From Nocardioides sp. Arc9.136 (GTDB lineage: Bacteria; Actinomycetota; Actinomycetes; Propionibacteriales; Nocardioidaceae): 64,000 nt of DNA. The notes under the pieces are model-generated. The model did no database searches, had not been told where the DNA came from, and saw only the letters and a list, made by a program, of their open reading frames with translations. The position numbers and the translations under genes are program-made. Each line of letters begins with the position of its first letter. Position 1 is the stretch's first letter. Below are positions 55,430 through 64,000 of the stretch, piece by piece. Location of the stretch: positions 1 to 64,000 of the forward strand of contig NZ_CP113431.1 in assembly GCF_030506255.1 (NCBI RefSeq), in the 5' to 3' direction.

Positions 55430-56056
55430 GTGGCCGCCCCCCGACGTCGCTGGACCCCCACCCTGGCGGTGGTGCTGGTCGCGGCGCTGGTCAACCTCCC
55501 GGTCGTCCACGGGCTCTGGCTCGACCGGCGGCTCGCCGCCGACGGCGTCGTCCGGGTCGCCACCGTCGAGGCGCACCGCGAACGCGGCGACGCGCACCTC
55601 CTGCAGTACGTCGTGGAGGACTTCCCGGGCACCGCGGACGTCGATCCCGACGTCTACGAGCAGGCCGTCCGGACCGGCCAGGTCGCCGTCCGGGTGCTCC
55701 CCGACGACCCGTCCGCCCGCCGCGTCGAGGGCGAGGTCCGTGGGCGCCTCGGGCTGGTCCTCGCGCTCGTCGCCGACGCGGCGCTGGCCCTGATGCTCCT
55801 CCTGCTCTGGCGCTTCCGCGGCCGGCACCGCCCGCAGCTGCGGCTGGTGGCGACCGGCGACGTCGAGCGCTGCCCGCCGGGCGCACGCCTCGAGCCGGTC
55901 GGGGACCAGCACGTCGTGTGCGGCGACGTCCTCGAGATCGGTGACGGCGAGCTCGTGCTGGACCTCGGCGACCTGCGGGTGCAGGTGCTCCTCGACGGGC
56001 ACGTCAACCAGGTGGGGCACCAGCAGCCGGCGCGGGTCACCGGGCGGCTGGTCTGA
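55430..56056 (+). CDS. Two-helix membrane protein, DUF3592-like
   Basis: A 208-residue protein with helices at about 10-28 (TLAVVLVAALVNLPVVHGLW) and 105-125 (LGLVLALVADAALALMLLLL). The external loop (YVVEDFPGTADVDPDVYEQA, then VAVRVLPDDPSARRVEGEV) resembles DUF3592-type proteins. A cytoplasmic beta-rich domain of about 75 residues follows. Function unknown. GTG 55430 appears leaderless. Confidence 0.65.
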   Translation: MAAPRRRWTPTLAVVLVAALVNLPVVHGLWLDRRLAADGVVRVATVEAHRERGDAHLLQYVVEDFPGTADVDPDVYEQAVRTGQVAVRVLPDDPSARRVEGEVRGRLGLVLALVADAALALMLLLLWRFRGRHRPQLRLVATGDVERCPPGARLEPVGDQHVVCGDVLEIGDGELVLDLGDLRVQVLLDGHVNQVGHQQPARVTGRLV

Positions 56057-56099
56057 TCGACCGCCGGGGACCCACCACGGCCCTGCCATGCTTCCCGGC

Positions 56100-56594
56100 A
56101 TGACGACGCTGCACGACTTCAGCGCCCGCGGCATCGACGGCAGCAACGTCGACCTCGCGGCGTACGCCGGCCGGGTGGTGCTGGTGGTCAACACCGCCTC
56201 GCAGTGCGGGTTCACCCCGCAGTACCAGGGCCTGCAGGCGCTCCACGACCGCTTCGCCGACCGCGGGTTCGCGGTCCTCGGCTTCCCGTGCGACCAGTTC
56301 GGCGGCCAGGAGCCGGGCTCGGACGAGGAGATCTCCGGCTTCTGCGAGCGCAGCTTCGGCGTCAGCTTCCCGCTGTTCTCCAAGGTCGAGGTCAACGGGT
56401 CCGGCGCGCACCCGGTCTTCGACTACCTGCGCTCGGAGAAGGGTGGGGTGCTGGGCAACCGGATCAAGTGGAACTTCACCAAGTTCCTCGTCGGGCGCGA
56501 CGGCCGCGTCGTCGAGCGGTACGCCCCGACCACCAAGCCCGAGCGGATCGCCGACGACGTCGAGCGGGCGCTCGCCGCCGGGGTCGCGGGCTGA
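56100..56594 (+). CDS. Glutathione peroxidase-family thiol peroxidase
   Basis: The 164-residue thioredoxin-fold peroxidase has the peroxidatic cysteine in NTASQCGFTPQY and the Gln and Trp of the catalytic tetrad in FPCDQFGGQEPGS and KWNFTKFLV. Actinobacteria lack glutathione, so the reductant is probably thioredoxin or mycothiol-linked. ATG 56100 fits the family start; an in-frame ATG at 56088 would add four residues. It overlaps the next start (TGATG). Confidence 0.93.
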   Translation: MTTLHDFSARGIDGSNVDLAAYAGRVVLVVNTASQCGFTPQYQGLQALHDRFADRGFAVLGFPCDQFGGQEPGSDEEISGFCERSFGVSFPLFSKVEVNGSGAHPVFDYLRSEKGGVLGNRIKWNFTKFLVGRDGRVVERYAPTTKPERIADDVERALAAGVAG

Positions 56595-57079
56595 TGGCCC
56601 GCTTCACGTCGGGGACGACGGCCGAGGCGGTCGTGCGGGCCCCGCGCCAGGCGATCTGGGACGTGCTCACCGACCCCGCGCTGGTCGCGCGGCTGACCCC
56701 GCTGCTCAAGCGGATCGACGCCGACGGCGAGCACTGGACGTGGCACATGAGCGGCCTCGACGTCCTCGGCGTGCAGGTGGCGCCGACGTTCACCGAGCGG
56801 ATGTCCTACCGGGAGCTGGAACGGATCGACTTCTCCCACGACCCGCCCGCCGGCTCCTCGGAGCGGGCCGGCGTCGAGGGGTGGTACGTCCTCACCGAGG
56901 TGCCGGAGGCCGAGGGCGGCGGCACGCACCTGGCCACCAGCCTCGACATCACCCTGGAGCTCCCGCTCCCGCGGCTGTCCTCGCCGGCCGTCACCGCCGC
57001 GATGCGCGGCGTCATGGGGCAGATGGGGGAGCGGTTCTCGCGGAACCTGCTCGCGCACCTCGGGGTGGCCGAGGCCTGA
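56594..57079 (+). CDS. SRPBCC-fold protein
   Basis: A 161-residue START/SRPBCC-like protein. It begins MARFTSGTTAEAVVRAPRQA with IWDVLTDPALVARLTPLLKR, the typical first helix of the fold, which binds hydrophobic ligands. The ligand is unknown. ATG overlaps the peroxidase stop by one base, indicating co-expression. Confidence 0.75.
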   Translation: MARFTSGTTAEAVVRAPRQAIWDVLTDPALVARLTPLLKRIDADGEHWTWHMSGLDVLGVQVAPTFTERMSYRELERIDFSHDPPAGSSERAGVEGWYVLTEVPEAEGGGTHLATSLDITLELPLPRLSSPAVTAAMRGVMGQMGERFSRNLLAHLGVAEA

Positions 57080-57133
57080 CCTCGGCTGGTCGCCCACCCT
57101 GGTCCGCCTCTGCTCCCGCCCTGGTCCGCCCGG

Positions 57134-57201
57134 CGGGGTAGTCCGCCACCGGAGGGCCCTTCCCGCGCCCGTCGAGGGCGCAGGCGTGCCGGACTACCCC
57201 G
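57134..57201. terminator. Long-range inverted repeat after the SRPBCC gene
   Basis: Perfect 12-base arms CGGGGTAGTCCG (57134-57145) and CGGACTACCCCG (57190-57201) enclose 44 bases that can form a smaller stem (CGCCC with GGGCG). Placed just past the SRPBCC stop, it may end the transcript. Confidence 0.5.
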
Positions 57202-57254
57202 ACGTACCCCCCGGTGGCGCGGCGCCCGTCCGGGGCCCGACCTCTCAGGGGAAA

Positions 57255-57318
57255 CCGGCACATTTCAGGGGACGCAACCCCTGAGAAGTGCCGGAATCCC
57301 CGGGGCCTCGGGGATTCC
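57255..57318. terminator. Two adjacent hairpins between convergent genes
   Basis: A first stem (57255-57294) has 17-base arms with two mismatches around ACGCAA. A second stem has arms GGAATCCCCG (57293-57302) and CGGGGATTCC (57309-57318). They share two bases, so they may compete. Located before the MMPL stop at 57345, they can stop transcription from both sides. Confidence 0.6.
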
Positions 57319-57344
57319 GACGAGCGGGCGCCAGCCCGCCGGTC

Positions 57345-59672
57345 TCAGACCGGCTGCCGCTCGCCCTCACTGGCGCCGGCGGCACCGGCCTCGCCGGGCA
57401 CGAGCTCGCCGCCGCGGCCGCGCTCGAGCTTCTCGCCCTCGACGTCGACGTTCGGCAGCAGCTTGTCCAGCCAGGCCGGGAGCCACCAGGCCTTCTCGCC
57501 CATCAGGTAGAGCAGGGCCGGGACGAGCGCCATCCGGACGACGAAGGCGTCGAGGAGGACGGCGACGGCGAGCGCGAAGCCCATCGACTTGATGATCGGC
57601 TCGTCGATCAGGATGAACGCGGCGAAGACCGAGATCATGATGACCGCCGCGGCCGCCACGACGCGGGCGCTGTTGCGGAAGCCGTCGACGACGGCGTCGC
57701 GGGTGCCCATGCCGTGCACGTGCGCCTCGCGCATCCGGGTCACCAGGAACACCTGGTAGTCCATGGCCAGGCCGAAGACCAGGCCGATGAGGAAGATCGG
57801 CATGAAGCTGACGATCGGCTGGCCCTCGACGATCCCGAAGGTCCCCTCCTGGAAGACCGCCACGGTGATGCCGAGCGTGGCCAGCACCGAGAGAAGGAAG
57901 CCCAGGGTCGCCGTCAGCGGCACCAGGATCGAGCGGAAGACGATCATCAGCAGGATGAACGCCAGGCCGATCACGACCAGCAGGTAGATCGGCAGCGCGT
58001 CGCTGAGCCGCTCGGAGACGTCGGTGAAGATCGCCGTGGTGCCGGTGACGCCGAGCTCGGTGCCGGTCGCCTGCTCGAGGTCTGCCTGGCCGTCGCGGAG
58101 CGCGGTGAGCAGGTCCTCGGTGGCGGTGTCCTCGGGGCCGGTGCGCGGGGTGACGAGCACCTGGGCGCCGGTGCCGGCCTCGTTCTGGCCCACGACCTGG
58201 GCGTTGAGGACGTCGTCCTGGCCCGCGGCCCACTCCACGACCTCGCCGTACGCCGCCGGGCGGTCGTCGGCGGGGACGTCACGGCCGTCGACGACGAGCA
58301 GCAGCGGGGCGTCGCGGCCCGGGCCGAACGCGTCGGCGACCAGGTCGGAGGCCTTGCGCTGGGTGGAGTCGACCGAGGCGGTGCTGTCGGTCGGGAAGGC
58401 GAGGTGCAGGTCCTTCATCGGAATGGCCAGCGCACCCAGCGCGACGACGACGAGCGCGACGACGGCGAGGGGCTGCTTGCCCACCAGGCGCGCCCAGCGG
58501 ACGCCGTTGTTGAGGACGCGGCCGTCGTGGTCGCGGGCCGGGCGGTAGCGGCGTACCCGGCCGGCGAAGACCTTGGAGCCGAGCAGGCCGAGCAGGGCGG
58601 GCAGCAGGGTGAGCGCGACCAGCACGGCGACGAGGACGGTGCCGGCGGCCGCGATGCCCATCGAGGTCAGGAACGGGATCCGCACGACGGAGAGCGCGGC
58701 GAGCGCGATGAGCACGGTGAGACCGGCGAAGACCACCGCGGAGCCGGCGGTGCCGACGGCGAGGCCGGCCGCGTCCTGCCGGTCGGAGGTGTGGTCCAGC
58801 TCGGCCCGGAAGCGGGCCAGGATGAACAGGCAGTAGTCGATGCCGACGGCGAGGCCGATCATCGTGGCGAGCATCGGCGTCGTCGAGCCGATGTCGGTGA
58901 AGGCGGTCATCAGGCTGATGCCGGTGACGCCGAAGCCGACCCCGACGGCCGCGGTGAGGATGGGCAGGCCGGCCGCGACGAGCGAGCCGAAGGTGAGGAC
59001 GAGGACCACCAGCGCGACTGCGATGCCGATCAGCTCCGAGGTGCCGCCGATCTCCGGCATCCCGGCGCTGCCGGAGCCGTTGGCCTCGACGGTGAGGCCG
59101 CTGTCGCGGGCCTCGGCCAGGACGTCCTCGAGGTCCTCGATGGTCGTCGGCTCGACGTCCGCGACCGCCTCGACGTCGAAGTCCCAGGTGATGGTGCCGA
59201 CCCGGCCGTCCTCGGACAGCGGGGACAGCGCGGCGGCGTTGGCCTCCGCGACCTCCGGGTCGGTCCCGGCCTCCTCCGCGGCGCCGACGAGCTGCTCGCG
59301 CTGCTGCTCGGCCGCGGTGACCGGGTCGACCAGCGGCGTCTCGGGCATCTGCGGCAGGCCGGAGAGGTCACCGATCAGCGCCTTGGTGGCCCGGGTCCAC
59401 TCCGGGTCGGAGAGCTGCTCGCCCTCCGGCGCCGCCACGACCACGTTGACGGTCGCCTGCTCGGCCGGGTCGGGAGCGCCCGGGAAGAGCTCGGCCTGCA
59501 TGTCCGAGGCCTTCTCCGAGGGGATGCCCGGGATCGAGAACGAGTCGCTCATCGGCTTGGAGAACGCCGCCACCGAGGCGCCCAGGGCGATGAAGAGCAC
59601 GACCCAGGTGGCGATGACGAGCGGCCACCGCCGGTAGGCGGTGAGTCCGAGGCGGTGGAGCAGCGTGGCCAT
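57345..59672 (-). CDS. MMPL-family RND transporter
   Basis: The 775-residue protein has 12 helices and two extracellular porter domains, as in MMPL exporters of lipids and hydrophobic compounds. Key segments are GIDYCLFILARFRAEL (proton-relay helix region; Asp-Tyr pair), FGLAMDYQVFLVTRMREAHV (second copy of the motif) and TFGSLVAAGLPILTAAVGV. The C-terminus is cytoplasmic and Glu/Gly rich. ATG 59672 follows AAGGAA. The substrate is unknown. It is co-oriented with, and downstream of, the TetR gene. Confidence 0.93.
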   Translation of the reverse strand: MATLLHRLGLTAYRRWPLVIATWVVLFIALGASVAAFSKPMSDSFSIPGIPSEKASDMQAELFPGAPDPAEQATVNVVVAAPEGEQLSDPEWTRATKALIGDLSGLPQMPETPLVDPVTAAEQQREQLVGAAEEAGTDPEVAEANAAALSPLSEDGRVGTITWDFDVEAVADVEPTTIEDLEDVLAEARDSGLTVEANGSGSAGMPEIGGTSELIGIAVALVVLVLTFGSLVAAGLPILTAAVGVGFGVTGISLMTAFTDIGSTTPMLATMIGLAVGIDYCLFILARFRAELDHTSDRQDAAGLAVGTAGSAVVFAGLTVLIALAALSVVRIPFLTSMGIAAAGTVLVAVLVALTLLPALLGLLGSKVFAGRVRRYRPARDHDGRVLNNGVRWARLVGKQPLAVVALVVVALGALAIPMKDLHLAFPTDSTASVDSTQRKASDLVADAFGPGRDAPLLLVVDGRDVPADDRPAAYGEVVEWAAGQDDVLNAQVVGQNEAGTGAQVLVTPRTGPEDTATEDLLTALRDGQADLEQATGTELGVTGTTAIFTDVSERLSDALPIYLLVVIGLAFILLMIVFRSILVPLTATLGFLLSVLATLGITVAVFQEGTFGIVEGQPIVSFMPIFLIGLVFGLAMDYQVFLVTRMREAHVHGMGTRDAVVDGFRNSARVVAAAAVIMISVFAAFILIDEPIIKSMGFALAVAVLLDAFVVRMALVPALLYLMGEKAWWLPAWLDKLLPNVDVEGEKLERGRGGELVPGEAGAAGASEGERQPV

Positions 59673-59727
59673 GGGGGTTCCTTCGGGCTGTCGGGGTGCG
59701 GGTGCGGGTGGAGCGGGACGAGGGTCC

Positions 59728-60321
59728 TCAGGAGAGGAGGCGGCGGGCGGCGGCGAGGTGCTCGTCGAAGACCTCGCCGAGGGGGCGGTCGTCGCCCGCG
59801 ACGTACGCGGCCATGACGCTGTCGAACACGGTGACCAGCAGGCGCACCAGCAACCGTGCGTGCACGGGGTCCAGGTCGGCCTCGCGCTGGGCGACGAGGC
59901 CGGCGATGTCGGTGCAGATGTCCTCGAACCGTCCGTGCAGCGCGATGAGCAGCCGCGGCGTCGTGGTGAGGATGTGCTGGACCCGGCGGACCTGGTCGCG
60001 GTCGATGTCCTTGGTCTCGAGGATGACGTGCCCCAGGCTCGCGAGGTCCTCGACGAGCACGCCGTGCGGCCCGCCGCGGGCGAACTCCGCGCGGACCTCG
60101 TCGGGGATCCGCGGCGGGTTGCCGAGCACGGCGTCGAGCTTGCTGGGGAAGTAGTTGAACAGGGTGCGGCGCGAGACGTCGGCCGACGCGGCGAGGTCCT
60201 CCATCGTGAACCCGTCGAGCCCGTGCTCCTCGACGAGCCGCTGGGCGCAGTCGGAGATGCGGTCCTCGGTGTCGCGGCGCTTGGCGTCGCGCCGCGAGAG
60301 TTCGGTTGCACTTCCGGTCAT
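59728..60321 (-). CDS. TetR-family transcriptional regulator
   Basis: The 197-residue protein has the N-terminal TetR helix-turn-helix FTMEDLAASADVSRRTLFNY and a C-terminal ligand domain. It probably represses itself and the MMPL gene, 55 bases downstream on the same strand. ATG 60321 was chosen because it lies against an inverted repeat and gives MTGSATELSRRDAKRRDTED. A longer form beginning near 60348 (MGKSARLHSM) would run through the operator. Confidence 0.88.
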   Translation of the reverse strand: MTGSATELSRRDAKRRDTEDRISDCAQRLVEEHGLDGFTMEDLAASADVSRRTLFNYFPSKLDAVLGNPPRIPDEVRAEFARGGPHGVLVEDLASLGHVILETKDIDRDQVRRVQHILTTTPRLLIALHGRFEDICTDIAGLVAQREADLDPVHARLLVRLLVTVFDSVMAAYVAGDDRPLGEVFDEHLAAARRLLS

Positions 60322-60358
60322 GGAGTGCAGTCTTGCACTCTTGCCCAAGCCGGTGCAA
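60306..60358. promoter_or_regulatory. TetR operator cluster
   Basis: A perfect inverted repeat GAGTGCA (60323-60329) and TGCACTC (60334-60340) lies just upstream of the TetR ATG. Additional TTGCAC (60306-60311 and 60333-60338) and GTGCAA (60353-60358) half-sites flank it. This suggests autoregulation with more than one dimer site. Confidence 0.6.
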
Positions 60359-60440
60359 AACTAGTGACGGCTGTCACGTGCCGCCCGCCGGGGCCCCTCC
60401 TGACTTGCCGGTAACCCGCGCGGGCGCGGAGAGTGGGTCG

Positions 60441-61826
<1,386 letters not shown>

Positions 61827-61845
61827 GCGCGGAGCGGGCGGTGCC

Positions 61846-62619
61846 TCAGGCGCCGCCCGCCGAGCCGGCCGCGTAGAGCGCCGCCCCGACGACGCCGGCC
61901 TTGTTGCGCAGGGTCGCCGGCACGATCTCGGTGTCGAGACCCAGCAGCGGCAGGAACTCGTCGGCCCGCTTGCTGATCCCGCCGCCCACGACGAACAGGT
62001 CGGGGGAGAAGAGCCGCTCGAGGTGGTGGTAGTACGCCGTCAGCCGCTCGGCCCAGTCGGCCATCGAGAGGTCCTCGCGCTCGCGGGCGCTGTTGGCGGC
62101 CCGCTTCTCCGCGACGTGGCCGTCGATCTCGAGGTGGCCGAGCTCGCTGTTGGGCACGAGGACGCCGTCGTGGACCAGCGCCGAGCCGATGCCGGTGCCG
62201 AGGGTGGTGACGATGACCAGCCCGCGGCGGCCGCGCGCCGCGCCGTACCGCACCTCGGCCAGCCCGGCGGCGTCCGCGTCGTTGACGACGTGGACCTCGC
62301 GCCCGGTGGCCTCGGTGAACAGGGCGTCGGCGTCGGTGCCGACCCAGGCCGGGTCGATGTTCGCCGCCGAGCCCACGACGCCGTGCCGAACGATGCCGGG
62401 CACCGTGACCCCGATGGGGCCGTCGCTGCCGGGGAACTGCGCGAGCAGGTCGCGGAAGACCCCGGCGACGACCTCGGGGGTCGACGGCTTCGGGGTGCGG
62501 ATGCGCGCACGTTCCGCGGCGAAGTCGCCCACCTCGAGGTCGACCGGCGCGCCCTTGATGCCGGTGCCGCCGAAGTCGATGCCGAAGGGGGTGCTGGGAC
62601 CCAGCGTCGTCGCTGCCAT
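61846..62619 (-). CDS. ppgK: Polyphosphate glucokinase
   Basis: PpgK phosphorylates glucose with polyphosphate or ATP. The 257-residue ROK protein begins with the diagnostic FGIDFGGTGIKGAPVDLE phosphate loop. Other PpgK features are VTVPGIVRHGVV, NDADAAGLAEVRYG, LGTGIGSALVHDG and ELGHLEIDGHVAEKRAA. ATG 62619 was chosen; a GGAGGG sits only one base upstream, so ribosome binding is uncertain. The product, glucose 6-phosphate, feeds Zwf. Confidence 0.93.
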   Translation of the reverse strand: MAATTLGPSTPFGIDFGGTGIKGAPVDLEVGDFAAERARIRTPKPSTPEVVAGVFRDLLAQFPGSDGPIGVTVPGIVRHGVVGSAANIDPAWVGTDADALFTEATGREVHVVNDADAAGLAEVRYGAARGRRGLVIVTTLGTGIGSALVHDGVLVPNSELGHLEIDGHVAEKRAANSAREREDLSMADWAERLTAYYHHLERLFSPDLFVVGGGISKRADEFLPLLGLDTEIVPATLRNKAGVVGAALYAAGSAGGA

Positions 62620-62672
62620 CCCTCCATCCCACCACGCCCGGGTCGGGGGGACGGAGGCGCGGCGTACGACGG

Positions 62673-64000
62673 TCAGCCGGCGGCCGCGCGCACCGCCGGG
62701 GGTGCGAGCACCACCGTGGGCGCCAGCACCGACTCCAGCGCGTGCACCAGCACCTCGTTGTCGGCCCGGTCGCGGACCGCGACGCGCAGGTGCGGTCCCA
62801 GCCCCTCGAACCCCGGCTTGCCCGTGCAGTCCTTGACCAGCACGCAGTGCTCGTTGAGCAGGCGGGCGGCGACGTCGGCGCCCGAGGCGCCGGTCGTGAC
62901 CTCGCACAGCACGAAGTTGGCCTGGGAGGGCACCACCCGCAGCCCGTCGAGCGCGGAGAGCCGCTCGACCAGGTGGTCGCGCTCGGCGCGGATCCGGCCG
63001 CACGCGTCGACGTAGTCGGCCTGGTGGTGGCCGATGACCTGGAGGAAGTACTCCCCGACCGAGTTGATGTTCCAGACCGGCAGCCGTCGCGCCACGCGGG
63101 CGACCAGGTCGGCGTCCCGGGTCGCCAGGACGCCCAGCCGGGCGCCCGGGACGCCGTAGCTCTTGCTGATGCTCTTGATGACGACCGCCGAGGGGTGGGC
63201 GTCGAGCACCTCCTGGGTGAGCAGGCTGGTGCAGTGGTCGGGGTCGGCGAAGTCGACGAACGACTCGTCGAGCAGCACGCGCTTGCCGGTCGCGTCGGCC
63301 CGGTCCAGCAGGCTGAGCACCTCCTCGGTGCGCAGGCACCGGCCGGTCGGGTTGTCGGGGTTGACCAGCACCAGCAGGTCGACCCAGTCCAGCAGGTGCG
63401 TGTAGTGCTCGAGCGACGACCCGGTGCCGACGTCGGCGCCGTCCCCCGGCCCGCGGACCGTGACGACCTGCGCGTGCGGGAAGCGCTTGACGTACTCCTC
63501 GAAGGTCGGCACGGTCACGCCGACCGTGCGGGCCCCGACGACCTCGCCGAGCGCCGCGATCAGCTCGGCCGCGCCGTTCCCGACGAGGAAGCACTCCGGC
63601 TCGCCGCCGAACATCTTGGCGGCCAGGTGGTTCTGCACCGTCGCGCTCGAGGGGTACTCGCCCAGGAGCCGGGGGAAGGAGCGGGCCAGCTCCTCGCGCA
63701 GGGCGGGGGTGGGGAAGTAGGGGTTGACCAGGTAGCAGAAGTCCAGCAGCCCGGGGAACCGCCAGAACCCGCCGTGCCGACGCAGGTAGTGGTGGTAGCG
63801 GTCCTCGGCCGGGGCGAACAGCGTCTCGGCGATCTGGTGGTCCTGGACGTCGTCGATCTCGTACCACGCCTCGCCCTCGAGCGGCATGCCGACGAGCCCG
63901 TGGTGGTCGAGGCCGGCGATGACCCGGAGCACCTGCTCGTAGTAGTCGTTCGGGCCGACGGACCGGACGTAGGCCTCGAGGAACGGCAGGTAGCGGTTCT
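62673..64000 (-). CDS. Class I/II aminotransferase, probably fused to a nucleotidyltransferase (5' end outside)
   Basis: At least 442 codons are visible and the frame is still open at the window edge. Residues toward the edge (RYLPFLEAYVRSVGPNDYYE, then VLRVIAGLDHHGLVGMPLEG) resemble the end of an NTP-transferase domain. A fold-type-I PLP aminotransferase follows, with SISKSYGVPGARLGVLATR containing the PLP lysine, DESFVDFADP and VLVNPDNPTGRCL. It is close to HisC-type enzymes. The N-terminal partner lies outside the window, so the fusion is inferred. The minus strand continues beyond base 64000. Confidence 0.7.
   Translation of the reverse strand, partial: NRYLPFLEAYVRSVGPNDYYEQVLRVIAGLDHHGLVGMPLEGEAWYEIDDVQDHQIAETLFAPAEDRYHHYLRRHGGFWRFPGLLDFCYLVNPYFPTPALREELARSFPRLLGEYPSSATVQNHLAAKMFGGEPECFLVGNGAAELIAALGEVVGARTVGVTVPTFEEYVKRFPHAQVVTVRGPGDGADVGTGSSLEHYTHLLDWVDLLVLVNPDNPTGRCLRTEEVLSLLDRADATGKRVLLDESFVDFADPDHCTSLLTQEVLDAHPSAVVIKSISKSYGVPGARLGVLATRDADLVARVARRLPVWNINSVGEYFLQVIGHHQADYVDACGRIRAERDHLVERLSALDGLRVVPSQANFVLCEVTTGASGADVAARLLNEHCVLVKDCTGKPGFEGLGPHLRVAVRDRADNEVLVHALESVLAPTVVLAPPAVRAAAG

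Overview
The window reads as the replication-origin end of a chromosome from a high-GC actinobacterium, probably of the Nocardioides/Nocardioidaceae type. The evidence is the order dnaA, dnaN, gnd, recF, DUF721/DciA, gyrB, gyrA, DUF3566, tRNA-Ile, DLW-39, tRNA-Ala, followed by the actinobacterial fhaA-fhaB-pstP-rodA-pbpA-pknA-pknB cell-envelope operon. Codon third positions are almost all G or C. Base 1 is the GTG of dnaA, so the chromosome was probably linearised there. No insertion sequence, prophage or CRISPR array is visible.

Region 1 (1-13265) is replication and topology. Between dnaA and dnaN lies a divergent ohrR/ohr peroxide-defence pair with its own operator. A 486-base gene-free stretch then carries six TCCACAG cores and one perfect DnaA box, and is the likely oriC. 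dnaN, gnd, recF and the DciA-like gene follow, then gyrB, gyrA and a DUF3566 membrane protein. tRNA-Ile, a 42-residue DLW-39 protein and tRNA-Ala close the block. Two damaged, tandemly repeated copies of the tRNA-Ala 3' part follow at once.

Region 2 (13477-31110) is envelope and cell division: a lipoprotein, SURF1, DUF3817, a patatin-like lipase, a PlsC-like acyltransferase, a Lys/Ala repeat protein, cyclophilin, a rhomboid protease, a SAV_915-like protein ending inside a 72-base palindrome, a double-length CrgA and DUF881. The seven-gene minus-strand operon fhaA to pknB follows, with start and stop codons overlapping throughout, and then tRNA-Leu.

Region 3 (31375-49370) looks like a surface or secreted polysaccharide locus. 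It has LhgO, a polyprenyl-phosphate sugar transferase, and a four-gene sugar-nucleotide cassette (RfbF-like cytidylyltransferase, SDR, RmlC-like cupin, SAF-domain oxidoreductase). Next come a Wzz-like protein, three GT2 glycosyltransferases, a Wzy-like polymerase and a Wzx-like flippase. Two GH26-like exported glycosidases sit among them, and a large membrane protein with a C-terminal DUF4185-like domain adjoins. It fits a Wzx/Wzy-type pathway in which a CDP-linked sugar may supply one building block.

Region 4 (49473-64000) is central metabolism and stress. A ROK regulator faces the Entner-Doudoroff operon zwf-edd-eda. A small membrane protein, glutathione peroxidase and an SRPBCC protein follow. 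An MMPL transporter with its TetR regulator, an ACT-domain malic enzyme and a polyphosphate glucokinase come next. At the right edge lies the 3' part of an apparent nucleotidyltransferase-aminotransferase fusion that runs off the window.
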